Below, in pieces: positions 1-5,605 of a stretch of DNA of 8,546 bases. The notes under the pieces were generated by a model. That model was not told where the DNA came from and made no database searches. It saw only the letters and a program-made list of their open reading frames with translations. The position numbers and the translations under genes were made by a program. The DNA lies in the NCBI GenBank assembly GCA_023423675.1, contig JAFAFD010000331.1, positions 1 through 8,546 on the forward strand. Direction: 5' to 3'. Each line of letters opens with the position of its first letter. The stretch's first letter is position 1. Source of the DNA: Pseudomonadota bacterium. Lineage in GTDB: Bacteria; Pseudomonadota; Gammaproteobacteria; Xanthomonadales; Xanthomonadaceae.

Positions 1-38
1 CGGCGTTGGGCCGCCACGATCCGGCCGCGCGCGGAAGG

Positions 39-62
39 CATCCACGCATGGCGTGAATCTAC
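39..62 (-). repeat. SMAG-like GTAG palindromic repeat
   Basis: Read on the minus strand this starts with GTAG and forms a short hairpin: arms ATTCACGC and GCGTGGAT around a CAT loop, with one T-G mismatch. This matches, from memory, the GTAG-headed palindromic repeats scattered through intergenic DNA of Stenotrophomonas maltophilia. It lies just upstream of the candidate nadM promoter and probably marks the intergenic space after a gene beyond the left edge. Bases 1-38 show nothing else I can support. Confidence 0.65.
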
Positions 63-74
63 TGGCCGGTGCAC

Positions 75-102
75 TTGACCGTGACAACCATCGGCGTAGC
101 AT
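75..102 (+). promoter_or_regulatory. Candidate sigma-70 promoter for nadM-nadV
   Basis: A -35-like TTGACC (75-80) is followed after 16 bases by TAGCAT (97-102), which keeps the key TA and T of a -10 box. Transcription would start near 109, giving a leader of about 50 bases before the ATG at 158. It is the best promoter-like pair in the gap, but it was found by eye only. Confidence 0.45.
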
Positions 103-146
103 CAGCACCAAGCCAAGGGACAGACCCGCGGCGACCACAACGACAT

Positions 147-151
147 GAGGG
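147..151 (+). promoter_or_regulatory. Ribosome binding site of nadM
   Basis: GAGGG lies 6 bases before the ATG at 158. This good Shine-Dalgarno match supports that start, which also gives the family's N-terminal GRFEPFHNGH motif at residues 10-19. Confidence 0.7.
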
Positions 152-157
152 ATTCTC

Positions 158-1207
158 ATGGAATTCGACTATCTCGTCTTCATCGGGCGTTTCGAGCCCT
201 TCCACAACGGCCACGCCGCCGTTGCCCGCCTGGCCCTGAGCCGGGCCCGCAAGCTGATCTTCCTGGTCGGCTCTGCCGATACCCCCCGCAGCCTGCGCAA
301 TCCCTGGACCGTGGCCGAACGCGCCGTGATGATCCAGGCCGCCCTCGATGGCCACACCGAACGCCTGCTGATCCGCCCGCTGCGCGACCACCTGTACAAC
401 GAAGCCCAGTGGATCGCCAACGTACAGCGCCAGGTGGCCGAAGCCCTGCGCAACGACGGCGCCGCCGCCGATGCCAAGGTCGGCCTGATCGGCATGGACA
501 AGGACGCCTCCAGCTACTACCTGCGCGAATTCCCGCAGTGGCCGCTGGTGGACGTGCAGCACACCGCTACCCTGTCGGCCACCGAGCTGCGCCGCTACCT
601 GTTCGAAGCCGGCGACGTCGACTTCCATGGTGCGCTGCTGATGCTGCGTGGCAACGTACCGGCGCCGGTGTACGACATGCTCGAAGCCTTCCGCAGAAGC
701 GCACCGGCCTATGGCCAGCTGGTGGCCGAGTACCGCTTCATCGAACAGTACAAGGCCGCCTGGAAGGACGCGCCCTACGCGCCCACCTTCGTCACCACCG
801 ATGCGGTGGTGGTGCATTCGGGCCACGTGCTGCTGGTACGCCGCCGTTCGGAGCCCGGCAAGGGCCTGTGGGCACTACCCGGCGGCTTCGTCGGCCAGGA
901 ACAGAGCCTGCTCGACAGCTGCCTGCGCGAACTGCGCGAAGAGACCCGGCTGAAGATTCCGCTGCCGGTGCTGAAGGGTTCGCTGAAGAGCCAGCAGGTG
1001 TTCGACCACCCCGACCGCAGCCAGCGCGGCCGCACCATCACCCACGGTTTCCACTTCGAATTCCCGGCCGGTGAACTGCCGACGGTGCGCGGCGGCGACG
1101 ACGCCGACAAGGCGCGCTGGATTCCGGTGAGCGAAGCGCTGGAGATGGGCCCGCAGCTGTTCGAAGACCACCTGCACATCATGGAGTATTTCCTCGGCCG
1201 GGGCTGA
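158..1207 (+). CDS. nadM: Bifunctional NMN adenylyltransferase / Nudix hydrolase
   Basis: A 349-aa cytoplasmic fusion protein. Residues 1 to about 180 are a NadM-type nucleotidyltransferase joining NMN and ATP to make NAD+. The nucleotide-binding GRFEPFHNGH motif is at 10-19 (HNGH being the HxGH signature), and SATELRR at 140-146 stands where the family has its ISSTxxR-like motif. Residues about 205-349 are a Nudix domain with its box near 242-265: GG at 242-243 and the metal-binding core REL-x-EE at 257-262. Family members with this fusion (Francisella, Synechocystis) hydrolyse ADP-ribose in the Nudix half. The first Glu of the box is Gln249, and the usual Gly after EE is Arg264; the latter looks typical of this subfamily. 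The gene leads a probable operon with nadV, 65 bases downstream. An NrtR-like regulator role for the Nudix half is unlikely because no DNA-binding domain is visible. Confidence 0.93.
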   Translation: MEFDYLVFIGRFEPFHNGHAAVARLALSRARKLIFLVGSADTPRSLRNPWTVAERAVMIQAALDGHTERLLIRPLRDHLYNEAQWIANVQRQVAEALRNDGAAADAKVGLIGMDKDASSYYLREFPQWPLVDVQHTATLSATELRRYLFEAGDVDFHGALLMLRGNVPAPVYDMLEAFRRSAPAYGQLVAEYRFIEQYKAAWKDAPYAPTFVTTDAVVVHSGHVLLVRRRSEPGKGLWALPGGFVGQEQSLLDSCLRELREETRLKIPLPVLKGSLKSQQVFDHPDRSQRGRTITHGFHFEFPAGELPTVRGGDDADKARWIPVSEALEMGPQLFEDHLHIMEYFLGRG

Positions 1208-1258
1208 CCCGACCGGCTTTCCCCACCGGCGGATAGACCGCTGGTGTCACTCGACGCG

Positions 1259-1264
1259 AAGGAG
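1259..1264 (+). promoter_or_regulatory. Ribosome binding site of nadV
   Basis: AAGGAG lies 8 bases before the ATG at 1273, close to ideal in sequence and spacing. It fixes the start, so the protein opens with MHYLDNLLLDTDSYKASHW. Confidence 0.8.
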
Positions 1265-1272
1265 CTTCCGTC

Positions 1273-2682
1273 ATGCATTACCTCGATAATCTTCTCCTCG
1301 ACACCGACAGCTACAAGGCCAGCCACTGGCTGCAGTACCCGCCGGGTACCGATGCCACGTTCTTCTACGTGGAATCGCGCGGCGGCCTGCACGACCGCAC
1401 GGTGTTCTTCGGCCTGCAGGCGATCCTCAAGGACGCCCTGGCACGGCCGGTCACCCACGCCGATATCGACGACGCCGCCGCGGTGTTCGCCGCGCATGGC
1501 GAACCGTTCAATGAAGCCGGCTGGCGCGATATCGTCGACCGCCTCGGCGGCCACCTGCCGGTGCGCATCCGCGCCGTGCCCGAGGGCAGCGTAGTGCCCA
1601 CGCAAGAGGCGCTGATGACCATCGAATCGACCGACCCGGCCGCGTTCTGGGTGCCCTCGTACCTGGAAACCCTGCTGCTGCGCGTGTGGTACCCGGTCAC
1701 CGTGGCCACCATCAGCTGGCATGCGCGGCAGACCATCGCCGGTTTCCTGCAGCAGACCAGCGACGACCCGCAGGGGCAGCTGCCGTTCAAGCTGCACGAC
1801 TTCGGCGCACGCGGTGTGTCCAGCCTGCAGTCGGCCGCGCTGGGCGGTGCCGCGCACCTGGTCAACTTCCTAGGCACCGACACCGTCTCGGCGCTGTGCC
1901 TGGCCCGCGCGCACTACCACGCGCCGATGGCCGGCTATTCGATTCCCGCCGCCGAGCACAGCACCATCACCAGCTGGGGCCGCGAGCGCGAAGTGGATGC
2001 GTACCGCAACATGCTGCGCCAGTTCGGCAGGCCTGGTGCGATCGTCGCGGTGGTGTCGGACAGCTATGACATCTACCGCGCCATCAGCGAACACTGGGGC
2101 ACCACCCTGCGCGATGAAGTGATCGCCTCCGGCGCGACCCTGGTCATCCGCCCCGATTCGGGCGACCCGGTGGAGGTGGTGGCCGAGAGCCTGCGCCGGC
2201 TGGACGAGGCCTTTGGCCACACGATCAACGGCAAGGGCTACCGCGTGCTCAACCACGTGCGGGTGATCCAGGGCGATGGCATCAACCCGGACACGATCCG
2301 CGCCATCCTGCAGCGCATCACCGGGGACGGCTACGCCGCCGACAACGTGGCCTTCGGCATGGGCGGTGCCCTGCTGCAGCGGCTGGACCGCGATACGCAG
2401 AAATTCGCGCTGAAGTGCTCGGCCGCGCGGGTGGACGGTGCGTGGATCGACGTCTACAAGGACCCGATCACCGATGCGGGCAAGACCAGCAAGCGCGGCC
2501 GCATGCGCCTGCTGCGCCGCCAGGTCGATGGCAGCCTGCATACGGTGGCGCTGCCGGCCAGCGGTGACGACACCCTGCCGGCGGGCTTCGAGGATGCGAT
2601 GGTGACGGTGTGGGAGAACGGCCGGCTGCTGTACGACCAGCGGCTGGAGGACATCCGCGCGCGGGCTGCGGCGGGGCGTTGA
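1273..2682 (+). CDS. nadV: Nicotinamide phosphoribosyltransferase (NadV/NAMPT)
   Basis: A 469-aa cytoplasmic enzyme that condenses nicotinamide with PRPP to give NMN, which the NadM next door turns into NAD+. The length fits the NAMPT family. Landmarks can be placed on human NAMPT: HDFGARG at 175-181 (Phe177 and Arg180 matching Phe193 and Arg196), GTDTV at 201-205 (Asp203 matching Asp219, which favours nicotinamide), PAAEHSTIT at 225-233 (His229 matching the phosphorylated His247), VVSDSYDIY at 260-268, IRPDSGDP at 292-299 (Arg293 matching Arg311), GDGIN at 334-338 and GMGGALLQ at 362-369 for phosphate binding. The Asp203 equivalent argues against nicotinate phosphoribosyltransferase PncB, although such proteins are often labelled that way. 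It lies 65 bases after nadM and has its own strong ribosome binding site. The stop is followed within about 10 bases by palindromic repeats. Confidence 0.95.
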   Translation: MHYLDNLLLDTDSYKASHWLQYPPGTDATFFYVESRGGLHDRTVFFGLQAILKDALARPVTHADIDDAAAVFAAHGEPFNEAGWRDIVDRLGGHLPVRIRAVPEGSVVPTQEALMTIESTDPAAFWVPSYLETLLLRVWYPVTVATISWHARQTIAGFLQQTSDDPQGQLPFKLHDFGARGVSSLQSAALGGAAHLVNFLGTDTVSALCLARAHYHAPMAGYSIPAAEHSTITSWGREREVDAYRNMLRQFGRPGAIVAVVSDSYDIYRAISEHWGTTLRDEVIASGATLVIRPDSGDPVEVVAESLRRLDEAFGHTINGKGYRVLNHVRVIQGDGINPDTIRAILQRITGDGYAADNVAFGMGGALLQRLDRDTQKFALKCSAARVDGAWIDVYKDPITDAGKTSKRGRMRLLRRQVDGSLHTVALPASGDDTLPAGFEDAMVTVWENGRLLYDQRLEDIRARAAAGR

Positions 2683-2692
2683 CGGCGTCTCC

Positions 2693-2731
2693 GGGGTCAG
2701 AGCCCGCTGCGTGGCAGCGGGATCCGACCCC
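2693..2731 (+). repeat. Palindromic REP-like element, left copy
   Basis: An imperfect hairpin starting 10 bases after the nadV stop. The outer stem GGGGTC (2693-2698) pairs with GACCCC (2726-2731), and the inner 8-bp stem CCCGCTGC (2703-2710) pairs with GCAGCGGG (2714-2721) around a GTG loop. There is no T run. It resembles dispersed GGGGTC...GACCCC palindromes I associate with Stenotrophomonas intergenic regions. It could stabilise the nadM-nadV mRNA 3' end or help termination. Confidence 0.7.
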
Positions 2732-2742
2732 TTCCTTCCGCA

Positions 2743-2780
2743 GGGTCGGATCCCGTTGCAGCGCAACGGGCTCCGACCCC
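2743..2780 (-). repeat. Palindromic REP-like element, right copy (inverted)
   Basis: A second copy of the same element in opposite orientation. GGGTCGGA (2743-2750) pairs with TCCGACCC (2772-2779), and CCCGTTGC (2752-2759) pairs with GCAACGGG (2763-2770) around an AGC loop. Its reverse complement aligns to the left copy from GGGGTC through GGGATCCGACCC with only a few changes. The 11 bases between the copies are pyrimidine-rich. The pair forms a head-to-head dimer like REP/BIME units. Confidence 0.7.
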
Positions 2781-2788
2781 GTTGCCCC

Positions 2789-2817
2789 TTGACCAGCGCC
2801 GCCGACGCGTCCACCGT
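2789..2817 (+). promoter_or_regulatory. Weak candidate promoter for the riboswitch-queH transcript
   Basis: TTGACC (2789-2794) is a fair -35 element, and 17 bases later CACCGT (2812-2817) keeps only the A and final T of a -10 box. It is in the right place to start an RNA carrying the full aptamer. It may not be real. Confidence 0.25.
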
Positions 2818-2832
2818 GGGCACGCCGAAGGT

Positions 2833-2864
2833 ATCCCTGCCGTCGTTGCGACAACGGCAGGGAT
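2833..2864 (+). promoter_or_regulatory. Strong hairpin just upstream of the aptamer
   Basis: ATCCCTGCC (2833-2841) pairs perfectly with GGCAGGGAT (2856-2864). The stem extends inward through GTTG/CAAC around a CGA loop with a 3-base bulge. Only a short TTTG-type tract follows, so it is a poor intrinsic terminator. Its 3' arm overlaps the bases best placed to form the 5' strand of riboswitch helix P1, so it may compete with P1, or it may simply close the transcript from upstream. Confidence 0.5.
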
Positions 2865-3027
2865 TTGAATGGGAATCCGGTGAAAGCGCCCTACGCGCCC
2901 ATTCCGGAGCTGCCCCGCAGCGGTGAATGGAAACGAATCCTGCCAACAGCACTGGGCTCGCGCCTGGGAAGCGGCGGGTGGTAGGTGGGCTGCGGCCCGT
3001 GTCCATCAGCCCGAATACCGGCCCCGG
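2856..3027 (+). ncRNA. Cobalamin (B12) riboswitch aptamer
   Basis: The conserved landmarks of the cobalamin riboswitch (Rfam RF00174 class) occur in order: GGGAATCCGGTGAAA (2871-2885), TTCCGGAGCTGCCCCGCAGC (2902-2921), CGGTGAATGGAAACGAA (2921-2937), GCACTGGG (2949-2956) with CCTGGGAAGCGG (2963-2974), a GGGC/GCCC hairpin (2987-2998), and the 3' signature CAGCCCGAATACCGGCC (3007-3023), very like the end of the E. coli btuB element. P1 may form from GGCAGG (2856-2861) and CCGGCC (3018-3023) with one A-G mismatch. A small GCGC/GCGC hairpin is inserted at 2886-2898, where many aptamers have a shorter loop. The next gene is queH, not a B12 transport or synthesis gene. The aptamer binds adenosylcobalamin or a related form in the nascent mRNA and normally lowers expression downstream. 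The exact 5' boundary is approximate. Confidence 0.93.
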
Positions 3028-3088
3028 CCGGGGGACACGATCGTCCCCTGACTCGACCTGGAATCTCCGCGGGGAGGTTGCCGGGGCC
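3020..3088 (+). promoter_or_regulatory. Riboswitch expression platform
   Basis: Several mutually exclusive helices can be drawn. GGCCCCGG (3020-3027), which includes the P1 3' strand, is perfectly complementary to CCGGGGCC (3081-3088). Locally CCCC (3022-3025) can pair with GGGG (3030-3033), while GGGGAC (3031-3036) pairs with GTCCCC (3043-3048), and AATCTCC (3062-3068) pairs with GGAGGTT (3073-3079) through one T-G wobble. No T run follows, so a simple intrinsic terminator is not evident. Control may be translational, Rho-dependent or through RNA stability. A further CCTGC/GCAGG hairpin lies at 3097-3110, before the queH start. Confidence 0.55.
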
Positions 3089-3181
3089 AATGTCGTCCTG
3101 CGCGTGCAGGCGGCGTGGCCGCGCGCGTCCTGTTCACGGTTTCCGGCCAGACCCGTTGCCCACGCCCAGATGCACCCGACG

Positions 3182-3853
3182 ATGACCGAGTTCCAACGCC
3201 CCGCCCTGTCCCTGCCCGCCGACGGCAAGCGCCTGCTGCTGCATTCGTGCTGCGCGCCCTGCTCGGGCGAAGTGATGGAGGCGATCACCGCCTCCGGGAT
3301 CGACTACGCGATCTTCTTCTACAACCCCAACATCCACCCGGTGAAGGAATACGAGCTGCGCAAGCAGGAGAACATCCGCTTCGCCGAGCAGCACGGCATC
3401 CCCTTCATCGATTGCGACTACGACACCGACAACTGGTTCAGCCGTGCGCGCGGCATGGAAAACGAGCCCGAGCGCGGCATCCGCTGCACGATGTGCTTCG
3501 ACATGCGTTTCGAGCGCACCGCGCTGTACGCGCATGAGCACGGCTACGACACCATCAGTTCGTCGCTGGGCATTTCGCGCTGGAAGAACATGACGCAGAT
3601 CAACGACTGCGGCGTGCGCGCGGCCTCGCGCTACGAAGGCCTGCAGTACTGGGAATACAACTGGCGCAAGGGCGGCGGTGCCAGCCGCATGGTGGAGATC
3701 AGCAAGCGCGAGCAGTTCTACCAGCAGGAATACTGCGGCTGCGTGTATTCGCTGCGCGATGCCAACCGCCACCGCCGCGAAACCGGCCGCGAGCGCATCA
3801 AGATCGGCCTGCTGTACTACGGCCAGGAGGCTGAAACGCCGCAGGGCGATTGA
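3182..3853 (+). CDS. queH: Epoxyqueuosine reductase QueH (B12-independent)
   Basis: A 223-aa cytoplasmic iron-sulfur enzyme of the QueH (former DUF208) family. It reduces epoxyqueuosine to queuosine at wobble position 34 of GUN-anticodon tRNAs (Tyr, His, Asp, Asn). The family cysteines are present: [10 protein letters not shown] at 21-30 (Cys23, Cys24, Cys27), [10 protein letters not shown] at 101-110 (Cys102, Cys105) and [10 protein letters not shown] at 184-193 (Cys185, Cys187). Other recognisable stretches are FYNPNIHP at 46-53, [10 protein letters not shown] at 127-136 and [10 protein letters not shown] at 161-170. It is unrelated in sequence to the cobalamin-dependent QueG. The start is uncertain: ATGs at 3182 and 3170 both lack a clear Shine-Dalgarno. 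3182 was chosen because the conserved HSCCAPC motif then falls about 20 residues in. The frame stays open upstream through the riboswitch, but that part is not protein-like. pncA follows after 56 bases on the same strand. Confidence 0.94.
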   Translation: MTEFQRPALSLPADGKRLLLHSCCAPCSGEVMEAITASGIDYAIFFYNPNIHPVKEYELRKQENIRFAEQHGIPFIDCDYDTDNWFSRARGMENEPERGIRCTMCFDMRFERTALYAHEHGYDTISSSLGISRWKNMTQINDCGVRAASRYEGLQYWEYNWRKGGGASRMVEISKREQFYQQEYCGCVYSLRDANRHRRETGRERIKIGLLYYGQEAETPQGD

Positions 3854-3909
3854 CGTGCGCGCGGGGGGCGGCCACGCTGGTCGCCCCCTCTGCTGTGCTG
3901 GACCCTGCC

Positions 3910-4536
3910 ATGACCGCCCTGCCCGCCGATGTCGCCCTGCTGGTGATCGACCTGCAGCCGGACTTCATGCCCGGTGGCGCGCTGGCCTGTGACCAGGGCG
4001 ATGCGCTGGTGGCGCCGATTGCCGAACTGCTGGCGCAGCGCCGCTACCGCACGGTGGTGGCCACCCAGGACTGGCACCCGGCCGACCACGCCTCGTTCGC
4101 CAGCCAGCACCCGGGCAAGCGCCCGTTCGAGAGCATCCTGCTGCACGCGCAGCCGCAGACCCTGTGGCCGGACCACTGCGTGCAGGGCAGCGACGGCGCC
4201 GCGCTGCACCCCGGCGTGGACTGGACCGTGGCCGACCTGATCCTGCGCAAGGGCACCCGCCAGCAGGTGGATTCGTACAGCGCGTTCCGCGAGAACCATG
4301 GCCCGGAGGGCGAACGGCCGCCGACCGGCCTGGCCGGCTGGCTGCATGAGCGCCGCATCCGCGAGGTGCATGTGTGCGGCCTGGCGCGCGATTACTGCGT
4401 GCTGTGGAGCGCGCAGGACGCGGTGAAATCCGGTTTCCGGGTGAAGTTCCTGTGGGACCTGACCCGGCCGGTGACCGAAGCCAATGACGCGATGGTGCGT
4501 GAGGCGCTGGGCAAGGCGGGCATTGCGATCCTTTGA
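3910..4536 (+). CDS. pncA: Nicotinamidase
   Basis: A 208-aa cytoplasmic hydrolase of the isochorismatase-like fold that deamidates nicotinamide to nicotinate and ammonia (pyrazinamidase activity is usual in the family). The catalytic triad is visible: Asp14 in VIDLQPDF, Lys114 in LRKGT and Cys163 in GLARDYCV. Metal ligands are Asp54 and His56 in TQDWHPADH, probably His60, and His89 in WPDHCVQG. Length is normal. The chosen ATG gives the usual short lead before the first strand; no strong Shine-Dalgarno is seen. It lies 56 bases after queH and may share its transcript. It feeds the deamidating salvage route, which also needs nicotinate phosphoribosyltransferase (not in this window), and it competes with the nearby NadV for nicotinamide. 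Its 3' end converges on the minus-strand hydroquinone reductase gene with 13 bases between stops. Confidence 0.95.
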   Translation: MTALPADVALLVIDLQPDFMPGGALACDQGDALVAPIAELLAQRRYRTVVATQDWHPADHASFASQHPGKRPFESILLHAQPQTLWPDHCVQGSDGAALHPGVDWTVADLILRKGTRQQVDSYSAFRENHGPEGERPPTGLAGWLHERRIREVHVCGLARDYCVLWSAQDAVKSGFRVKFLWDLTRPVTEANDAMVREALGKAGIAIL

Positions 4537-4541
4537 TCCAT

Positions 4542-4569
4542 TGCCGCCTTCACAGCTGCGCGGGCGGCA
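4542..4569. terminator. Possible two-way hairpin between pncA and the convergent reductase gene
   Basis: TGCCGCC (4542-4548) and GGCGGCA (4563-4569) form a 7-bp stem around a 14-base loop, right at the meeting point of two convergent genes and overlapping the end of the minus-strand gene. No T run accompanies it on either strand, so the case rests on position and stem only. Confidence 0.3.
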
Positions 4570-5521
4570 GGTCCCTCAACCATGCCGGCCCCTTCGCGAC
4601 GATGCCGGACGGGTTCAACTGGCGATGGCTCTGGTAGTAGTGGTGGGTGATGTGGTGGGCATCCACCGTGCGGGCGACCGCAGGCATCGCCAGCATCCGC
4701 TGCAGCAGGCCGTTCAGACCGGTGTAGCTGGCGATCTGCCGCACATTGCATTTGAAATGGCCGTGGTAGACCGCATCGAACCTCAGCAGCGTGGTGAACA
4801 GGCGGATATCGGCTTCAGTCATTCGACCACCCACCAGCCACGGCGACTGCTGAAGCTGCGCATCCAGCATGCCCAACGTTTCGAACAGCGGCTCAACGGC
4901 CTCGTCGTAGGCCTGCTGGGTGCTGGCGAAGCCTGCCTTGTACACGCCGTTGTTGACCGCTTCGTAGACGCGCGCGTTGATCGCATCGATGTCCGCACGC
5001 AGGGCCGCAGGGTAATAATCGCCGGGCAGCGCACCGTGACCGTCAAACGCCTCGTTGAACATGCGCAGGATGTCGGCCGATTCATTGCTGACGATGCTGC
5101 GCTGCTCGCGGTCCCACAGCACCGGCACGGTCACCTTGCCGGTCATGCCCGGCTTCGCGGCAATGTACAGGTGATGCAGATATTCCGCCTGCAGTTCCGG
5201 GTCGGGTATGACGCCGCGCCCTGGCTGGAACGTCCAGCCCTGGTCACCCATGTACCAGTGCACTACCGATACGGGCAGCACTGATTCCAGACCCTTGAGC
5301 GCGCGCATGATCAGGGCACGGTGGGCCCAGGGGCAGGCCAGGCTGACATACAGGCGGTAGCGCCCGGATGCGGCCGCATGCCCTGGCTGGCCCTGCGGCC
5401 CAGGCCCGCCATCGGCTGTCAGCCAGTGGCGGAATGTGGATTCCTCGCGGTGGAACTGCCCATCCTCGCCGGCGGCACCTGCGGTGCCGACCTGCCAGAC
5501 GCCGTCAACGAGCTGGCCCAT
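4550..5521 (-). CDS. yqjG: Glutathionyl-hydroquinone reductase (YqjG/PcpF type)
   Basis: A 323-aa cytoplasmic Xi-class glutathione transferase, close in length to E. coli YqjG. It removes glutathione from glutathionyl-hydroquinones, returning the hydroquinone and oxidised glutathione; a role in quinone detoxification is the usual view. The N-terminal thioredoxin-like half carries the catalytic Cys63 in SLACPWAHR, the family hallmark, followed by VTVPVLWD and IVSNESADI, which bind glutathione. The helical C-terminal half has NNGVYKAGFAS, TEADIRLFTTLLRFD and the terminal NPSGIVAKGP. The start MGQLVDGVW matches the family's usual N-terminus and has an AGGGAG ribosome binding site. The frame is open further upstream to 5572, but that extension is not family-like. 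It lies 84 bases downstream of purU on the same strand and may be cotranscribed. Confidence 0.94.
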   Translation of the reverse strand: MGQLVDGVWQVGTAGAAGEDGQFHREESTFRHWLTADGGPGPQGQPGHAAASGRYRLYVSLACPWAHRALIMRALKGLESVLPVSVVHWYMGDQGWTFQPGRGVIPDPELQAEYLHHLYIAAKPGMTGKVTVPVLWDREQRSIVSNESADILRMFNEAFDGHGALPGDYYPAALRADIDAINARVYEAVNNGVYKAGFASTQQAYDEAVEPLFETLGMLDAQLQQSPWLVGGRMTEADIRLFTTLLRFDAVYHGHFKCNVRQIASYTGLNGLLQRMLAMPAVARTVDAHHITHHYYQSHRQLNPSGIVAKGPAWLRDLPPAQL

Positions 5522-5528
5522 GCCGGTG

Positions 5529-5534
5529 CTCCCT
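5529..5534 (-). promoter_or_regulatory. Ribosome binding site of the hydroquinone reductase gene
   Basis: On the minus strand this reads AGGGAG, 7 bases before the ATG at 5521. It decides the start in favour of MGQL over an upstream in-frame start at 5572. Confidence 0.7.
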
Positions 5535-5605
5535 CTGCTGCAGAACCGATACCGTAGCGCGTGGAGCCGCAACGTCTGGTGAGAACTGCGTGGAGGCGGG
5601 GCACC

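Noticed and set aside
1..157. Tail of an upstream gene
   Set aside because: Some frames are open to the left edge, but the translations show no family, and the repeat at 39-62 points to intergenic DNA.
59..826. A 255-codon minus-strand open frame opposite nadM
   Set aside because: Antisense to conserved NadM motifs; no family features.
1273..2682. Nicotinate phosphoribosyltransferase (PncB) as the product
   Set aside because: The Asp203, His229 and Phe177/Arg180 set matches NAMPT/NadV, and nadM lies next to it, which fits NMN production.
2690..2870. CRISPR array or tandem repeat
   Set aside because: Only two palindromic copies in opposite orientation and no regular spacers.
2927..3181. An 85-codon N-terminal extension of QueH starting at 2927
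   Set aside because: The frame is open but overlaps the conserved riboswitch core, its translation does not look like any QueH N-terminus, and the family's HSCCAPC motif already lies near the start when translation begins at 3182.
1870..3288. A 472-codon minus-strand open frame opposite nadV and the riboswitch
   Set aside because: A GC-rich shadow frame: it is antisense to a well-conserved enzyme and to structured RNA, with a low-complexity, Arg/Ala/Gly-rich product and no domain.
3182..3853. QueG or a general iron-sulfur oxidoreductase
   Set aside because: No QueG-like ferredoxin double CxxCxxCxxxCP motif; the CCAPC, CTMC and CGC cysteine set is that of QueH.
4484..5284. A 266-codon plus-strand open frame opposite the hydroquinone reductase gene
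   Set aside because: Antisense to a full-length YqjG-like gene; its product has no family features.
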